Below are positions 1 through 9,500 of a stretch of DNA of 64,000 nt, one piece after another; position 1 is the stretch's first letter, and every line of letters begins with the position of its first letter. Made by a program: the position numbers and the translations under genes. The stretch is from Panacagrimonas perspica. GTDB taxonomy: Bacteria > Pseudomonadota > Gammaproteobacteria > Nevskiales > Nevskiaceae. Location of the stretch: NCBI RefSeq assembly GCF_004364935.1, contig NZ_SOBT01000008.1, positions 1,553,534 through 1,617,533 on the forward strand, given 5' to 3'. The notes under the pieces were generated by a model that worked only from the letters and a program-made list of their open reading frames with translations, did not search any database and had not been told where the DNA came from.

Positions 1-1
1 C

Positions 2-316
2 CTCGATCAGGTGGCGGACGCGCTGGCCGCGCGCCCCGACATCAAGGTCGAGATCGACGGTCACACCGATGCCAGGGGTTCGGACAGCTACAACCAGCAG
101 CTCTCCGAGAAGCGCGCATCGACGGTGACGCGTTACCTCGCGGGCAAGGGCATCGCCGGTTCGCGCATGACGTCCGTCGGCCTGGGCGAAGCCCAGCCGG
201 TCGCCGACAACGAGACCGACGAAGGCCGCGAGCTGAATCGTCGCGTAGAGCTCAAGGTGCTGGAGAGCAACGGCGGCGTGACCACCGAAGCGCCGGCTGC
301 CGACGCCGCGCCGTAA
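2..316 (+). CDS. OmpA-family C-terminal domain protein (5' end outside window)
   Basis: Only the last 104 codons are present; the frame is open to the left edge, so the start lies outside the window. The segment is a peptidoglycan-binding OmpA C-terminal domain: IDGHTDARGSDSYNQQLSEKR, the GLGEAQPVADN loop and the closing NRRVELKV strand are all visible. In this family the GHTD-type Asp and the NRRVE Arg bind diaminopimelate and tether an outer-membrane protein to the cell wall. A short acidic and Ala-rich tail follows. A second, complete OmpA-domain gene lies at 21344-22534 and is clearly similar. A strong intrinsic terminator follows the stop codon after 18 bases. The missing N-terminal part could be a beta-barrel or a lipoprotein, which cannot be told here. 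Confidence 0.93.
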   Translation, partial: LDQVADALAARPDIKVEIDGHTDARGSDSYNQQLSEKRASTVTRYLAGKGIAGSRMTSVGLGEAQPVADNETDEGRELNRRVELKVLESNGGVTTEAPAADAAP

Positions 317-334
317 GCAGAAACGTCTGAGTCA

Positions 335-371
335 AAAAGCACCGCCCGGTGATTCCGGGCGGGGCTTTTTT
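335..371. terminator. Bidirectional intrinsic terminator
   Basis: A perfect 8-bp stem (CCGCCCGG at 342-349, CCGGGCGG at 355-362) with a 5-base loop is followed by GGCTTTTTT on the plus strand. It is preceded by CAAAAAGC, so the minus-strand transcript also gets a T tract. It can end both the OmpA gene from the left and the long minus-strand operon arriving from the right. Confidence 0.85.
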
Positions 372-635
372 ATGGCTCTTCGCCGATGGCGAGGATTCGG
401 ATTCTGATCGGCGGGCAAAAGCGTTCGGCGGGAAAAGCGTTCAGCGCAAAGGTCGCAAAGGAAAAGAAAGAACGCAAAGAAAAACACGAAGAAACGGAAT
501 GAACGGCGTCTTCACCTGCGCGTTTATCCACATTCCTTCGCCGTCGCAGCTTTAATCGCTGCTCCGTTGCGTCAAAAGCCTTTTCCCAACAAATCCGAAA
601 CTCGACGGGCCGTCCGGACCCGGCGCTACGAGCGC
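372..635. other. Gap without a gene; purine-rich segment with short direct repeats
   Basis: No convincing gene is seen. Bases about 415-500 are strongly purine-rich on the plus strand and contain CGCAAAGG at 445 and 454 and CGCAAAGA at 473, plus AAAAGCGTTC twice (417 and 434). An open frame through this stretch has low-complexity Lys/Arg content, no ribosome site and no family resemblance, so it was not called. It may be 3' untranslated sequence of the minus-strand operon. Confidence 0.5.
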
Positions 636-1964
636 CTACTGCAGTACCCGTCGCGAGGCGTCGCAGGCCTCGAACGCCGCCGCGGGCCCCTCATCGACGG
701 CTCCGGCGAACACGGCCTCGGAACAGTACGTCGCCCGTGGCATGTACACGCCCTTCTGCAAGGCGATCGGCAACAGCCCATCCAGGGCAACCGTGGATTG
801 CAGATACGTTGGATGTGCCAACAGCTCGCGCTGCGTCACGACGCCGACGCGCTCGCTGCCGCGTCGCAGCCAGCTGAAGCCCGACGTTCCATCCAGCACG
901 TCCGGTCGGCGCGAATCGGCCGTGACCACGATGGTGTAGTAGCCCTCGTCGTCGAGCGCCGTTTCCTCGTCCTTGGAGCAGGACACGACCTTCTGGCTGT
1001 TGAACTCCGCCGCGCACAGCGACCAGTACCGCACCTGCGGCGGCCGGATGCCATCCGGTTGCGTGGTGTAGCTCGGCGCCTTGCCGCGCACGACCAGGAT
1101 CGGCGCGAAGCCTTCCGCGGTCTTGGCGTAGAGGAAGCCGTTGTGCTCGTTGTATCCGACGCCCTGCCCCAGCTCGCCGGTGCCGAGCAGGCCATCGAAG
1201 CGCCGGAACGTCGGCAGCAGCTGGGGAGGCGTCGGATCGAGCAGATTCGCCGATCCCTGCAGGCGTGCGCCGTCCCTGCGCAGGTTCGCCGCGATGCCGG
1301 CACAGACCTCCGCGTCCGCGTTGTTGCTCAGGCCGAATTCGCCAGCGGGCGTTTCCAGGCGAAGCCGCGGCAGCGGCGCGCCGCCCTGATCACCACCCTT
1401 GGGCAGATAGGTGCGATACGCGATCATCGTACGCTTGCCCAGATTGGTTTCCGCCAGACCCGCCGGCCGGTACATCGTGTTCTGCGGCGGATTCGCGGGC
1501 CGGGTTTCGTTGATGTTGACGTACGCGGTGTAGCGGCCGCCGGCAGCGGCGCCGGAGCGTCGCGTCTGGTCGAGGAAGGGATTGTCGCCGCTGCTCGCAA
1601 CGAGCTGGTAGTCGGCGAGCGACGCAATCGCACGCAGGCCGCCGGTGTAGATGTGCAACGCCGAGTAGCGCGCATCTGGGAACTCGCCTTCGATGCGCAG
1701 TCGCGTTCCGTCCGGCACGTCGCCGGTCACCACCGCGATCCAGTAGCGCGCCCCGAGATCCGGAAATGCGCTGTTGCCGCCCGTGGTGTCGCCGTCGAAG
1801 ATCAACGCCCAGTCGCAACCGCGTTCCAGCGCGCCGGCAAAGATCGGCGAAGGCGCATCGGGCTCTTCGTCTTCGTCGCCTTCAGCCACCTCGCTGGAAC
1901 TGCAAGCCGCGATCAGCAGGGCCGCCGACAACCACAGCGCGGTGCGCAGCAACGAATCTTTCAT
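636..1964 (-). CDS. Putative exported lipoprotein, unknown function
   Basis: A 442-residue protein that starts with a lipoprotein signal: a basic N-terminus, a hydrophobic run and a lipobox ending LLIAAC at about residues 14-19, followed by an acidic linker (GDEDEEPDAP). The mature part has a conserved-looking beginning (GCDWALIFDGD), Tyr- and Gly-rich segments (ARYSALHIYTG) and a late YWSLCAAEFNSQ segment with paired cysteines, which may form disulfides. The layout recalls secreted DUF1254/DUF1214-like proteins, but I cannot assign a family. The longer open frame starting at 2363 overlaps the esterase gene and is a shadow; the Met at 1964, in front of the signal peptide, is the natural start. 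It lies 8 bases after the esterase gene and is probably the last cistron of the synthase operon. Confidence 0.75.
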   Translation of the reverse strand: MKDSLLRTALWLSAALLIAACSSSEVAEGDEDEEPDAPSPIFAGALERGCDWALIFDGDTTGGNSAFPDLGARYWIAVVTGDVPDGTRLRIEGEFPDARYSALHIYTGGLRAIASLADYQLVASSGDNPFLDQTRRSGAAAGGRYTAYVNINETRPANPPQNTMYRPAGLAETNLGKRTMIAYRTYLPKGGDQGGAPLPRLRLETPAGEFGLSNNADAEVCAGIAANLRRDGARLQGSANLLDPTPPQLLPTFRRFDGLLGTGELGQGVGYNEHNGFLYAKTAEGFAPILVVRGKAPSYTTQPDGIRPPQVRYWSLCAAEFNSQKVVSCSKDEETALDDEGYYTIVVTADSRRPDVLDGTSGFSWLRRGSERVGVVTQRELLAHPTYLQSTVALDGLLPIALQKGVYMPRATYCSEAVFAGAVDEGPAAAFEACDASRRVLQ

Positions 1965-1972
1965 GATCGATC

Positions 1973-2917
1973 TCAAGGTGTGCGACGTGCAGCGGAATCC
2001 GCTCGCTGGTGCTGATTGAAGAAGGTCCAGACCTTCTCGCTGGCATTGAAGGTCTCGGTGTTGGGGCCGAGCAGCCAGCGCATGTAGGTTTTTCCGCCCG
2101 CCCACTGGTGACCGACGGTGTCGAGCCGGCACCAGCTCACCTCGGTCCGGCCCTGGCAGGCCTCCCGCGTGCGGCATTCGAAGCCGGGCCCGCTCGAAGT
2201 GACCTTCTCCTTGTCGCTGCAGCCGTCGCGGGACGACAGCGAGGACACGAGCTCCTTCACCGACGGACGATAGGTGCCGTCGTAGGTGCCGCCGTCCCAG
2301 GGAATGTTCTTGTCCAGCAGCCCGCCGATCAGCAGCGCCGACACCGGCTGCTTCGAGGCGCACGAACCGGTCATCAGGCCGCCCGACACCGGCGCGATCG
2401 CCACGAAGACATCGGGCGCCTCACAGGCGATGCGGTGCGCCAGCATCGCGCCGTTCGAAAAGCCCGTGCCGTACACGCGTCCGGCATCGACGCTGTACTT
2501 GCGCCCGACCTCGCCCACCAGCGCCTTGATGAAGCCGACGTCGTCCACTTTTTCATTCATCGGCGGCCCGCAGCAGGTGCCGGCATTCCAGCCCCGCTTG
2601 TAGCCGTCCGGGTAGAGCGCAAGGAATCCGTTCTTCTCCGCCACCGCGTCGAGTCCGCTCTGCGACGCGAAGATCTCGCCGGTGCCCAGCCCGCCGTGCA
2701 TGGCCACGACCAGCGGCGCGGGCTTCTGCGTGGAATAACCCGACGGGACGTACAGGCGGTAGGTGCGATCCATCCCGCCGATCTTCAGCGTGCCGCTGGC
2801 CACCGACCCGGCCGCCTGTGCCGGCAGCGGAACCAGCAGTGCGGCCAGCAGCAGCGCCAGGACGCCCAGCAGCGGCCGGACGGAATCGCGTCGGAAGTTT
2901 CGAAGGCGAATACTCAT
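1973..2917 (-). CDS. LpqC-type secreted esterase (PHB depolymerase / feruloyl esterase family)
   Basis: A 314-residue alpha/beta hydrolase with an N-terminal signal peptide (hydrophobic stretch LLGVLALLLAALLVPLPAQA, residues about 16-35). The catalytic serine is Ser154 in GTGFSNGA. The preceding MHGGLGTG oxyanion loop and the late DTVGHQW segment carrying the catalytic His are visible. The GTCCGPPM motif and other cysteines are typical of the LpqC/PhaZ-like CE1 group, where they form disulfides. Members cleave esters of hydroxy acids or aromatic acids in the periplasm or outside the cell. The start codon overlaps the previous gene by 4 bases (ATGA), which implies translational coupling. Within this operon it could cleave or transfer the product of the synthases; that is inference, and the natural substrate is unknown. 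Confidence 0.85.
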   Translation of the reverse strand: MSIRLRNFRRDSVRPLLGVLALLLAALLVPLPAQAAGSVASGTLKIGGMDRTYRLYVPSGYSTQKPAPLVVAMHGGLGTGEIFASQSGLDAVAEKNGFLALYPDGYKRGWNAGTCCGPPMNEKVDDVGFIKALVGEVGRKYSVDAGRVYGTGFSNGAMLAHRIACEAPDVFVAIAPVSGGLMTGSCASKQPVSALLIGGLLDKNIPWDGGTYDGTYRPSVKELVSSLSSRDGCSDKEKVTSSGPGFECRTREACQGRTEVSWCRLDTVGHQWAGGKTYMRWLLGPNTETFNASEKVWTFFNQHQRADSAARRTP

Positions 2918-3780
2918 GCGGGCAACTCCAGCGGCGACTCGAGGAAGGCGCCAAGGTAACCGAGCGTCAGCTTAGGCTCGCTTAACGGAAAGAAATGACC
3001 TGCGCGTGGAATCTCCACCAGCCTGGCGTGCGGCATCAGGCGCGACAGCGCGCGCGCAGAAGGCCAGCAGCGCGAACGCTCGCCGTACATCAGCAGGGTC
3101 GGTACGCGCAGGGCGCCGATCTGCACCTCCGTCGCGCCGGGCAGGCAGAACTCTTCGCGCGCGCGCGTCTCGTCGAGCAGCCGGATCCAGGCATTGGCCG
3201 TCTTCGACGCGCCTCCGCCTTCGCCGAACGGGACGAAGTCGTCGCTGCCCGAGAACTCCTGTCCGGCCACCTTCTGGCGGGCGGCGGCCTCCAGGAAACG
3301 GAACCCGATCTGCGTTTCGCCCTCCAGCGGCGCGGGGCCGCCGGCGCGATCGAGAACGGCGATCTCGAACGGCGACAGCTCTCCCAGATCCTGCAGACGC
3401 ATCTGCGGCTGAAGCTGCTGTACGCGCGTATCGAGCAAGGCCAGCCGGCCGACGCGCGACGGAGCGAGCACGGCCGCTTCGAGCGCGGCGCCGCCGCCGT
3501 AGCTGTGTCCGACGATGTCGGCGCTCGCGATGCCGAGCGCGTCCATAAGGCCCAGAAGATCACGCCCGATGTCCTGGCTCGCGTATCCCGACGCGGTGCG
3601 TTCGCTGTAGCCGTGGCCGCGCAGATCGAACAGCGTGATCCGGAATCGAGCCTTGAGCGCCATCGCGGCGGGGAACCAGAACGCGCGGCTGGCCGCCACG
3701 CCGTGCAGCAGGATCAGGTCGGGTCCCTCGCCCATCTGCTGCCAGGCGAGGCGTGCGCCGTTGACGACGGCGTATCCCAT
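2914..3780 (-). CDS. Alpha/beta hydrolase fold protein
   Basis: A 288-residue cytoplasmic alpha/beta hydrolase. It has the LLHGVAASRAFW oxyanion region (about residues 24-35), the nucleophile elbow VGHSYGGGAA with Ser93, and RAGHFF near the C-terminus for the catalytic His. No signal peptide is seen. It resembles the broad esterase/thioesterase/haloperoxidase-like group. It starts 8 bases after the acyl carrier protein gene and overlaps the next gene by 4 bases. The likely role is release or editing of an acyl chain from a carrier protein, inferred only from context. A C-C hydrolase or plain esterase is equally possible from sequence. Confidence 0.85.
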   Translation of the reverse strand: MGYAVVNGARLAWQQMGEGPDLILLHGVAASRAFWFPAAMALKARFRITLFDLRGHGYSERTASGYASQDIGRDLLGLMDALGIASADIVGHSYGGGAALEAAVLAPSRVGRLALLDTRVQQLQPQMRLQDLGELSPFEIAVLDRAGGPAPLEGETQIGFRFLEAAARQKVAGQEFSGSDDFVPFGEGGGASKTANAWIRLLDETRAREEFCLPGATEVQIGALRVPTLLMYGERSRCWPSARALSRLMPHARLVEIPRAGHFFPLSEPKLTLGYLGAFLESPLELPA

Positions 3781-3788
3781 TGCGGGCC

Positions 3789-4073
3789 CTACCCGGCCTG
3801 GGCAGCGAGGTGATCCGCGATCTGGCCGACCGAGAGGTCGTCCACATAGCGACCCTCCTTCATCAACAGGCTGTCGAAGGGCACGTTGCGCTTCACGACT
3901 TCTTCCTGGATCGCGACGATGAGCTGGATGATGTCGATGGACTCGAAGCTCAGATCGGCGAACAGCCGCGTCTCGCGCGTGATGGGTTCGTCGGTCGCGC
4001 TGTCCCAGTCCTGGGTGAAATCCTTCAGCAGCGCCGACAACTGCTGCAGATAGCGGTCACTTGCAGAATTCAT
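3789..4073 (-). CDS. Free-standing acyl carrier protein
   Basis: A 94-residue protein with the size and helical pattern of acyl carrier proteins. The phosphopantetheine attachment serine is Ser45 in LSFESIDIIQL, where the usual DSL triad is replaced by ESI. The flanks are longer than in housekeeping AcpP, and the N-terminus is distinctive (YLQQLSALLKDF). It sits between the acyltransferase and hydrolase genes with 8-10 base gaps, so it is co-transcribed with the synthases. It probably carries an acyl group made or loaded by this pathway rather than serving general fatty acid synthesis. The PPTase domain at the end of the 1611-aa synthase could activate it. Confidence 0.88.
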   Translation of the reverse strand: MNSASDRYLQQLSALLKDFTQDWDSATDEPITRETRLFADLSFESIDIIQLIVAIQEEVVKRNVPFDSLLMKEGRYVDDLSVGQIADHLAAQAG

Positions 4074-4083
4074 GTGTTCGTCT

Positions 4084-4875
4084 TCAGGCGAAGTAGAGCG
4101 GTCGGTCGAGCTGTTGAAGCTTCAGCCCTGCGTCCGATTGAGTGATCCGGTAGCTATCCGGCCGCAGCGGTTGGAGTTCGCCCAGCGACTTGCGCTCCTC
4201 GAAGAATGCCAGCGTGGCCTCCACTTTCGCGAAGTCCACGTGCTGCTTGAACGGCGCCAGATCGTAACGCCACCATTCGAGCGCGAGGAACCGCTCGACG
4301 ATGCGGTCTTCGAAGCGCAGCCGGATGACGCGCGCCGGCGATCCGACCGCGATGGCGTAGGGCGGAACATCCCGCGTCACGACACTGCGCGCGCCGACGA
4401 CCGCCCCGTCTCCGATGCGAACGCCCCGTTTGACGAAGCATCCGACGCCCACATACGCCTCGTGTCCGATGATCGTGTCGTTCGGCGCTTCCTCCGCGAA
4501 CGATGGTGCATCCGACGCTTCGGGCGCCAGCCGCACGAACTCCGGCATCACGTACATGCTCGGCAGCAGGTTCGGCCGCGTGAACGCGAACGGGTGATTG
4601 CTGAACCAGTCGTAGGGATGCTCGGGCGGCCCGATCACCGACGACTCACCGATCTGGGAGTACCGACCAAACTGCACGCGGTACGCGCTGGTGAGGCCCG
4701 CCGCATTGAAGAACGTGAAGGCGCCCACCGAGCAGTTCTTCAGGCGGTGCCCGAAGATCCACGCCGGATTCTCGTAACGCAGCTCGCCCCGGATCCCCGG
4801 ATCGCCGGCGGCGATCTGCAGACCGAGGCGCTGCAGCGTGGCAGCGTCGACGATGCGGGACTCGCGCGCGGACAT
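4084..4875 (-). CDS. CatB-like hexapeptide acyltransferase
   Basis: A 263-residue left-handed beta-helix transferase of the xenobiotic (CatB/Vat) acetyltransferase type. Visible hexapeptide turns include NCSVGAFTFF, YSQIGESSVIG and VRIGDGAVVGARSVVTRDV. The YDWFSNHPFAF segment contains the His expected to activate the acceptor hydroxyl. The enzyme normally moves an acyl group from acyl-CoA to a hydroxyl or amine of a small molecule or sugar. The Met at 4875 was chosen because the longer frame reads through the preceding phosphodiesterase gene. It lies 23 bases after that gene and 10 bases before the acyl carrier protein gene. It may O-acylate the product, perhaps with the carrier protein as donor; the pairing is inferred. 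Confidence 0.85.
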   Translation of the reverse strand: MSARESRIVDAATLQRLGLQIAAGDPGIRGELRYENPAWIFGHRLKNCSVGAFTFFNAAGLTSAYRVQFGRYSQIGESSVIGPPEHPYDWFSNHPFAFTRPNLLPSMYVMPEFVRLAPEASDAPSFAEEAPNDTIIGHEAYVGVGCFVKRGVRIGDGAVVGARSVVTRDVPPYAIAVGSPARVIRLRFEDRIVERFLALEWWRYDLAPFKQHVDFAKVEATLAFFEERKSLGELQPLRPDSYRITQSDAGLKLQQLDRPLYFA

Positions 4876-4898
4876 GGCCAGGACGGGCGGCGAGTCGC

Positions 4899-6500
4899 TT
4901 ATTCCATGTACCCGAGCATCTGCAGCTGCTCGAGGATCTGCTTCTTCTCGCCGGCGTCCATCTCCTGCTCGAGCTGACGGCGCGGCGACGGCCGCGTGCG
5001 CGCGCCCTGCTTCACCGGATGCGCGGCCATGTGCTCGGGCGTGAAGAAACTCGTCGGCACCTGTCCTTCGAAATCCGACGGCACCGCGACGCCTGCGCTG
5101 TACAGCAAGGTCGGCGCGACATCGACGATCTGGCGCAGGTCGACCATCCCGGCGGCGGGGATGCCCGGACCGCAGGCCATGAAGATGCCATCGGGATGAT
5201 GTGTGCCGACCGCCAGCGGACGGTGCACGACCGAGGGCTCGTAATTGCGGATGGAGACGAACCCGTGATCGCGCAGCACCAGCGTCAGATCGCAGGCGCG
5301 CTTCATGTGCTGGCCCGGGAACCAGTCCTCGCGCTTGAGAACGTCGACGATGACCGGCTCGCCGTTGATCGGATCGCGCAGCGCGAGTAGATCGGCGATC
5401 AGCCTGTCGCGGAACTCGACATAGGATTCCGGCGGGATGCCCGGGTCGCCCGGCTTCTCGGCGACGCGAATGTGGATGCCGTTGCTCGAAGGCGTGCGGC
5501 AGTAGGCCGTCGTCCGCGTCCAGTCCAGGTTCGCGAAATCCGACGCCTCGCGTCGCACGGCCATGTCGCTGCCGTCGTTCTGCGCCCAGAACAGGTAGCC
5601 CTTCTCGCCCAGGAACGTGTTGATGCGCAGCACGAACGTCGACGCGGTGAAGCCGTGGTCGGAGGCGAAGAAGACCTGCGTGTCCGGACCCGCCATCGTC
5701 ACCAGCTTCTCGATGTATCCGTCGAGGTTGCTGAAGTATTCGAGGCAGACCTGCCGCATTTCCTTGTCGTGGCCCTGCGGGTTGGCCGGCAGCAGGTCGA
5801 GGTCCAGCCACGGCCAGGCCTGGTGCTGGATCTTGTCGGTGCCGTCGAACATGACCGCCATCAACTCCGGCGCGTCCTTCGAGAGAATGAATTCGGCGAC
5901 GCGGAACCACTGCTCCTCGCGCGGCAGGTGATAGCGAACCCACTTCGCGGTCTCGTCCGCGCTCAGGGATTCCATCGCCTGCTTTTCCTTGTCGAAATCC
6001 CAGGCCAGTTCCTTGGGATCGAAACCCGGAATCTCGGTCTTGATGCGCTCGAACAGTTCGCGCGGATGCGTGTTGCGCCGCAGATGCTTGGCCGGGATGA
6101 ATCCGGGAACGATCGAGCCCTTGAGCTCTTCGGGCGCCGGCGCGGTCAGCGGAAAATTCAGCGCCGCGACGCTGCGATTCTTGCGCGAGCAGATCGACCA
6201 GATCGTCTCGGAGTCGATGTCGCGTGCGTCGTACAGCGTCCAGAACACTTCGCCGCCCTTGTCCTCGGCGCGGATGAAATCGAACACGCCGTGCTCGCCC
6301 GGATTCTTGCCGGTCATGATGCTGCACCAGGCCGGAGGCGTCAGCGGATTGGGCGTGGAGCGCAGCTTCGCGCGCACGCCACGCTCCATCAACGACTTCA
6401 GGAAGGGCATCGTCAGTCCCTCCCCCGGCAGCTCGCGCGTCATCTGATCGAGGACGGTGAACGTGCAGCCGTCCAAACCGATAAAGAGAGTTTTCGTCAC
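4899..6500 (-). CDS. Alkaline phosphatase superfamily phosphodiesterase
   Basis: A 533-residue protein of the type I phosphodiesterase / nucleotide pyrophosphatase branch. Metal ligand Asp10 lies in FIGLDGCTF. The probable nucleophile is Thr54 in NPLTPPAWCSIMTG, and further metal ligands are in MFDGTDKIQH and SDHGF (Asp281, His282). No signal peptide is visible, so it is predicted cytoplasmic. Such enzymes hydrolyse or transfer phosphate-containing head groups, and some act on lipid- or nucleotide-linked substrates. The gene is 12 bases from the end of the 1611-aa synthase gene, inside the operon. It is the second AP-superfamily enzyme here; the other starts the operon (19495-20313). The two may add or remove a polar head group on the synthase product, but the substrate cannot be read from sequence. 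Confidence 0.85.
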   Translation of the reverse strand: MTKTLFIGLDGCTFTVLDQMTRELPGEGLTMPFLKSLMERGVRAKLRSTPNPLTPPAWCSIMTGKNPGEHGVFDFIRAEDKGGEVFWTLYDARDIDSETIWSICSRKNRSVAALNFPLTAPAPEELKGSIVPGFIPAKHLRRNTHPRELFERIKTEIPGFDPKELAWDFDKEKQAMESLSADETAKWVRYHLPREEQWFRVAEFILSKDAPELMAVMFDGTDKIQHQAWPWLDLDLLPANPQGHDKEMRQVCLEYFSNLDGYIEKLVTMAGPDTQVFFASDHGFTASTFVLRINTFLGEKGYLFWAQNDGSDMAVRREASDFANLDWTRTTAYCRTPSSNGIHIRVAEKPGDPGIPPESYVEFRDRLIADLLALRDPINGEPVIVDVLKREDWFPGQHMKRACDLTLVLRDHGFVSIRNYEPSVVHRPLAVGTHHPDGIFMACGPGIPAAGMVDLRQIVDVAPTLLYSAGVAVPSDFEGQVPTSFFTPEHMAAHPVKQGARTRPSPRRQLEQEMDAGEKKQILEQLQMLGYME

Positions 6501-6512
6501 GTCGTAGGTGTT

Positions 6513-9500
6513 CTAGGGAAAAGTCGGCAGAGACCGGGCCGGCAGCGGCTCGGCCGCCATGGTCACGCATAGCGCCACCACGGCGCCACCGTCCGGATCG
6601 AAGTGAAGTGCAACATCGTAGTCACGCCCTGCATGTCGCACGCGCGCAACCGTCGGATCGCCGGCACGCCGGTCGAGCCGCGCCGCCACGACGACCCAGG
6701 CCAACGGGCCGCCGGCGAGTCCGGTGCCCGCGGCTTTGGCCGCCGCTTCCTTGGACGCCCACAGCGCCGCGGCACGGCGCAGGTTCTCCGCGTCGTGCGA
6801 CGCGTCGAGCCACTCGCGTTCCTCGGTGTTGAACGCGCCGCGGATCAGCGCATCCAGGCGCAGGTGTTCCAGCCGCTGGTAGTCGATACCGAGCGCAACG
6901 CCAGGATCGCCGGCGACCGCATAGGCATGACCGCGGCTGTGCGCGATCGAGATCGCCGGAGGGGGCGTCGCCACCGACGCGCAGTGGATGCGCGGGCGGC
7001 CGGCGGCATCGGAGATGATCTCCAGGTCGGCCGGCGCGAGCGATGCGTTGCCGCGCAAGCGATACCAGTCACGCGCGGCGTCCTTGGCGGCCAGGCGTCC
7101 CATCAGCCATTCCTCGCGACGGGCACCGCCGGCAGGAAGGGTTTCGAACTGCGCGAGTTCGCGCCGCGTCAGGCACATGTGTGCCACCACGCGCTTCCAG
7201 ATGCCGCCGCCTTCGTCGAGCATTCCCGACGGTAGCGGTGCCACGTGACGCACGCACAGCTCCGCCGGCAGGCGCGTGGCCAGCGCCGGTTCGCTCAGCG
7301 GCGACGCCGACGGATTCGCACGGAACGCCGAGAATCGATCGGCCACTGCGAAGACGCGGTCTTCCCAACCCTCGGCCCGCATGATCACGCGGCCGTCCTC
7401 GTCGATCAGTTCCCAGCGCGCTTCGAGCTGGGTGTCGCCGTCCATGCGGATGCCGCCGCGGCAGGTCACGCGTGCACCCGCGGGCGGCGGCGGCGCGAAC
7501 AGTTCCAGCGATCGCACGCGGAACGGAAAACAGTTGCGCACGTCCTCGTACCGTTCGCGCAGCCAGAAGCCGGCGAGCTGTCCTGCCGCATCGAGCAGCG
7601 CGGCATCGAACTGGAACCGCGGCGCGGGGCTCCCCGCGAAATAGTCGTGCGTGGGCAAGGTGCCCAGGTCGGCTTCCATGCCGCCGGCGCCCCAGCGCAA
7701 CACCTTCTTGCAGCCCTGGAGCCGCGGGCCGTGGAACATGCCGTGCCGGTAGATCTGTCCGTCGACATGCCAGCGCGGTGGCTGGTTGTCCTCCGTTCGC
7801 CACGGCGTGGGCATCGGCGCTTCGGAATGCTGCGCAGCGAACCGCACCGTTCCTTCGAACACGAGCACGCCGTCCGGCAGCTTGGAATCGCCGGGGCAGA
7901 ACACGCGACAGGTCACGACGTCGGCGCCGGGCGCGCGCTCGGCGACGATCCGCACGGTCACGCTGCCGTCGTCCAGCGAAAGCCAGCGGCTTCCGCGGGC
8001 GTTGTCGATGCCGACCAGCACCCGGTCCCTGCGATCCACGAGACGGGTTGCGGCCTCGGCGAGCAGTTCCATGCTGAACGTGAACGGGACCACCGAAAGC
8101 GGACGCAACGACGGATCGTGCGCGGAGGGCGTCGCGCCAATCGCGTGATCGAGCAGGAACAGATCGTTCGCCAGATCGAAGCGCCGCTCGATGACGATGC
8201 GATCGGCCTTGCGCTCGACGACGACGCCCAGCAACGGAAACTCAGGATCGAAGCTGTTCGTCACGGTGGCGACGATCGACGCCGGCACCGGAACGGATGC
8301 CGCGGTGGCAAGACCGAGGACGCGCGCCTGGCTGTCCAGGAATTCCCGCATCAGCGCGAAATGCGCGTGCATCACGGCGGCGCGCGGATCGGCCGACGCC
8401 AGCGCGGCGGCCGACGCGGCGTCTTCCTGTAGCGCGACGCCCGCAGCCGGCACGCTGGAGGCGACGCCGTTCGGAAGCGGCCTTGCGAAGCGCTCGGGCA
8501 GGCGCACCGTCGGCATCGACAGCGGCAAGGTCAGCATCGGACGGCCCGGCTTGCGCGGCGGCGCCTGCAGGTCGACCGACGCGATGCCGCGATGCGAATA
8601 GAGACGCCGCGGATCGAAGGCGTGTCCTGCGACGAACAGTTCGGCGAGCGCCGCGTGCAACTGGCTCGCTCCCGATTTGCGCCGGTTGTTGCTCGCCACT
8701 GCCAGCACGCCGCCCTGCCCGCGCAGGATGTCGGACACGAACGCGGTCAGGTTTCCGCTCGGACCGATTTCGACGAAAGCGCGATATCCGTCCGCATACA
8801 GGCGCTGAATCGTCTGCGTGAAGCGGACCGGGCTTTCCCATTGCCGCGCGGTGAGCGTGCAGATGCCCGCCGCGTCGCGCGGGAACGTCGCCACGCTGCA
8901 GGCGCTGTACAGCTCGACCTTCTCCAGCGGCGCAGGGATCTCGACGTTCGAGTAGTAATTGAGGATGGCGTCCGCCATCGGGCGGAACGCCGGCGTGTGG
9001 TAGGCGCGTCCGAACGGCAGGGCGACGCAGATCGCACCCTGGGCCGACAAGCGCTCCTGCACGGCGCTCGCGGTTTCCGCCGGACCGAACAGGACGACCT
9101 GGTTCGGACAGTTGTCCATTGCCAGCACCAGGCCGTTGCGCTCGGCCAGCAAGGCTTCGCGTGCGGCCGGTTTGAGACCGCCGACCGTCAGCAACGTGCC
9201 GGCCAGGATCTGTCCTTCGCGATCCAGCCGGCGGGAGATCGCACTCAACGTGCGGATACCGTCGAGCACGCGACCGCGATCACGATCGCCGCGTGTCCAC
9301 GCCGCCAGCGCCGTGTGCTCGCCGGTGCTGTGCCCGAGCATCGCCGACGGCACGACTCCCAGATCCGTGAACAGCGAATAGAGGCCCAGGCTCGCTGCGA
9401 AGACGCTCTCCGAACCCACGTCCATGTCGAACAGGCGCTGCTCGATCTGCTTGCGTCGCGCCGCATCGATCATCGTCGGCGCCGGAAACAGGATCGCGGC

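Noticed and set aside
349-555. A 68-codon plus-strand open frame after the OmpA terminator
   Set aside because: It starts inside the terminator hairpin and is driven by purine-rich repeats.
567-2015. A 482-codon plus-strand open frame
   Set aside because: It is antisense to the lipoprotein gene, Arg/Gly-rich as expected for a shadow frame in GC-rich DNA, and has no signal peptide, ribosome site or family pattern.
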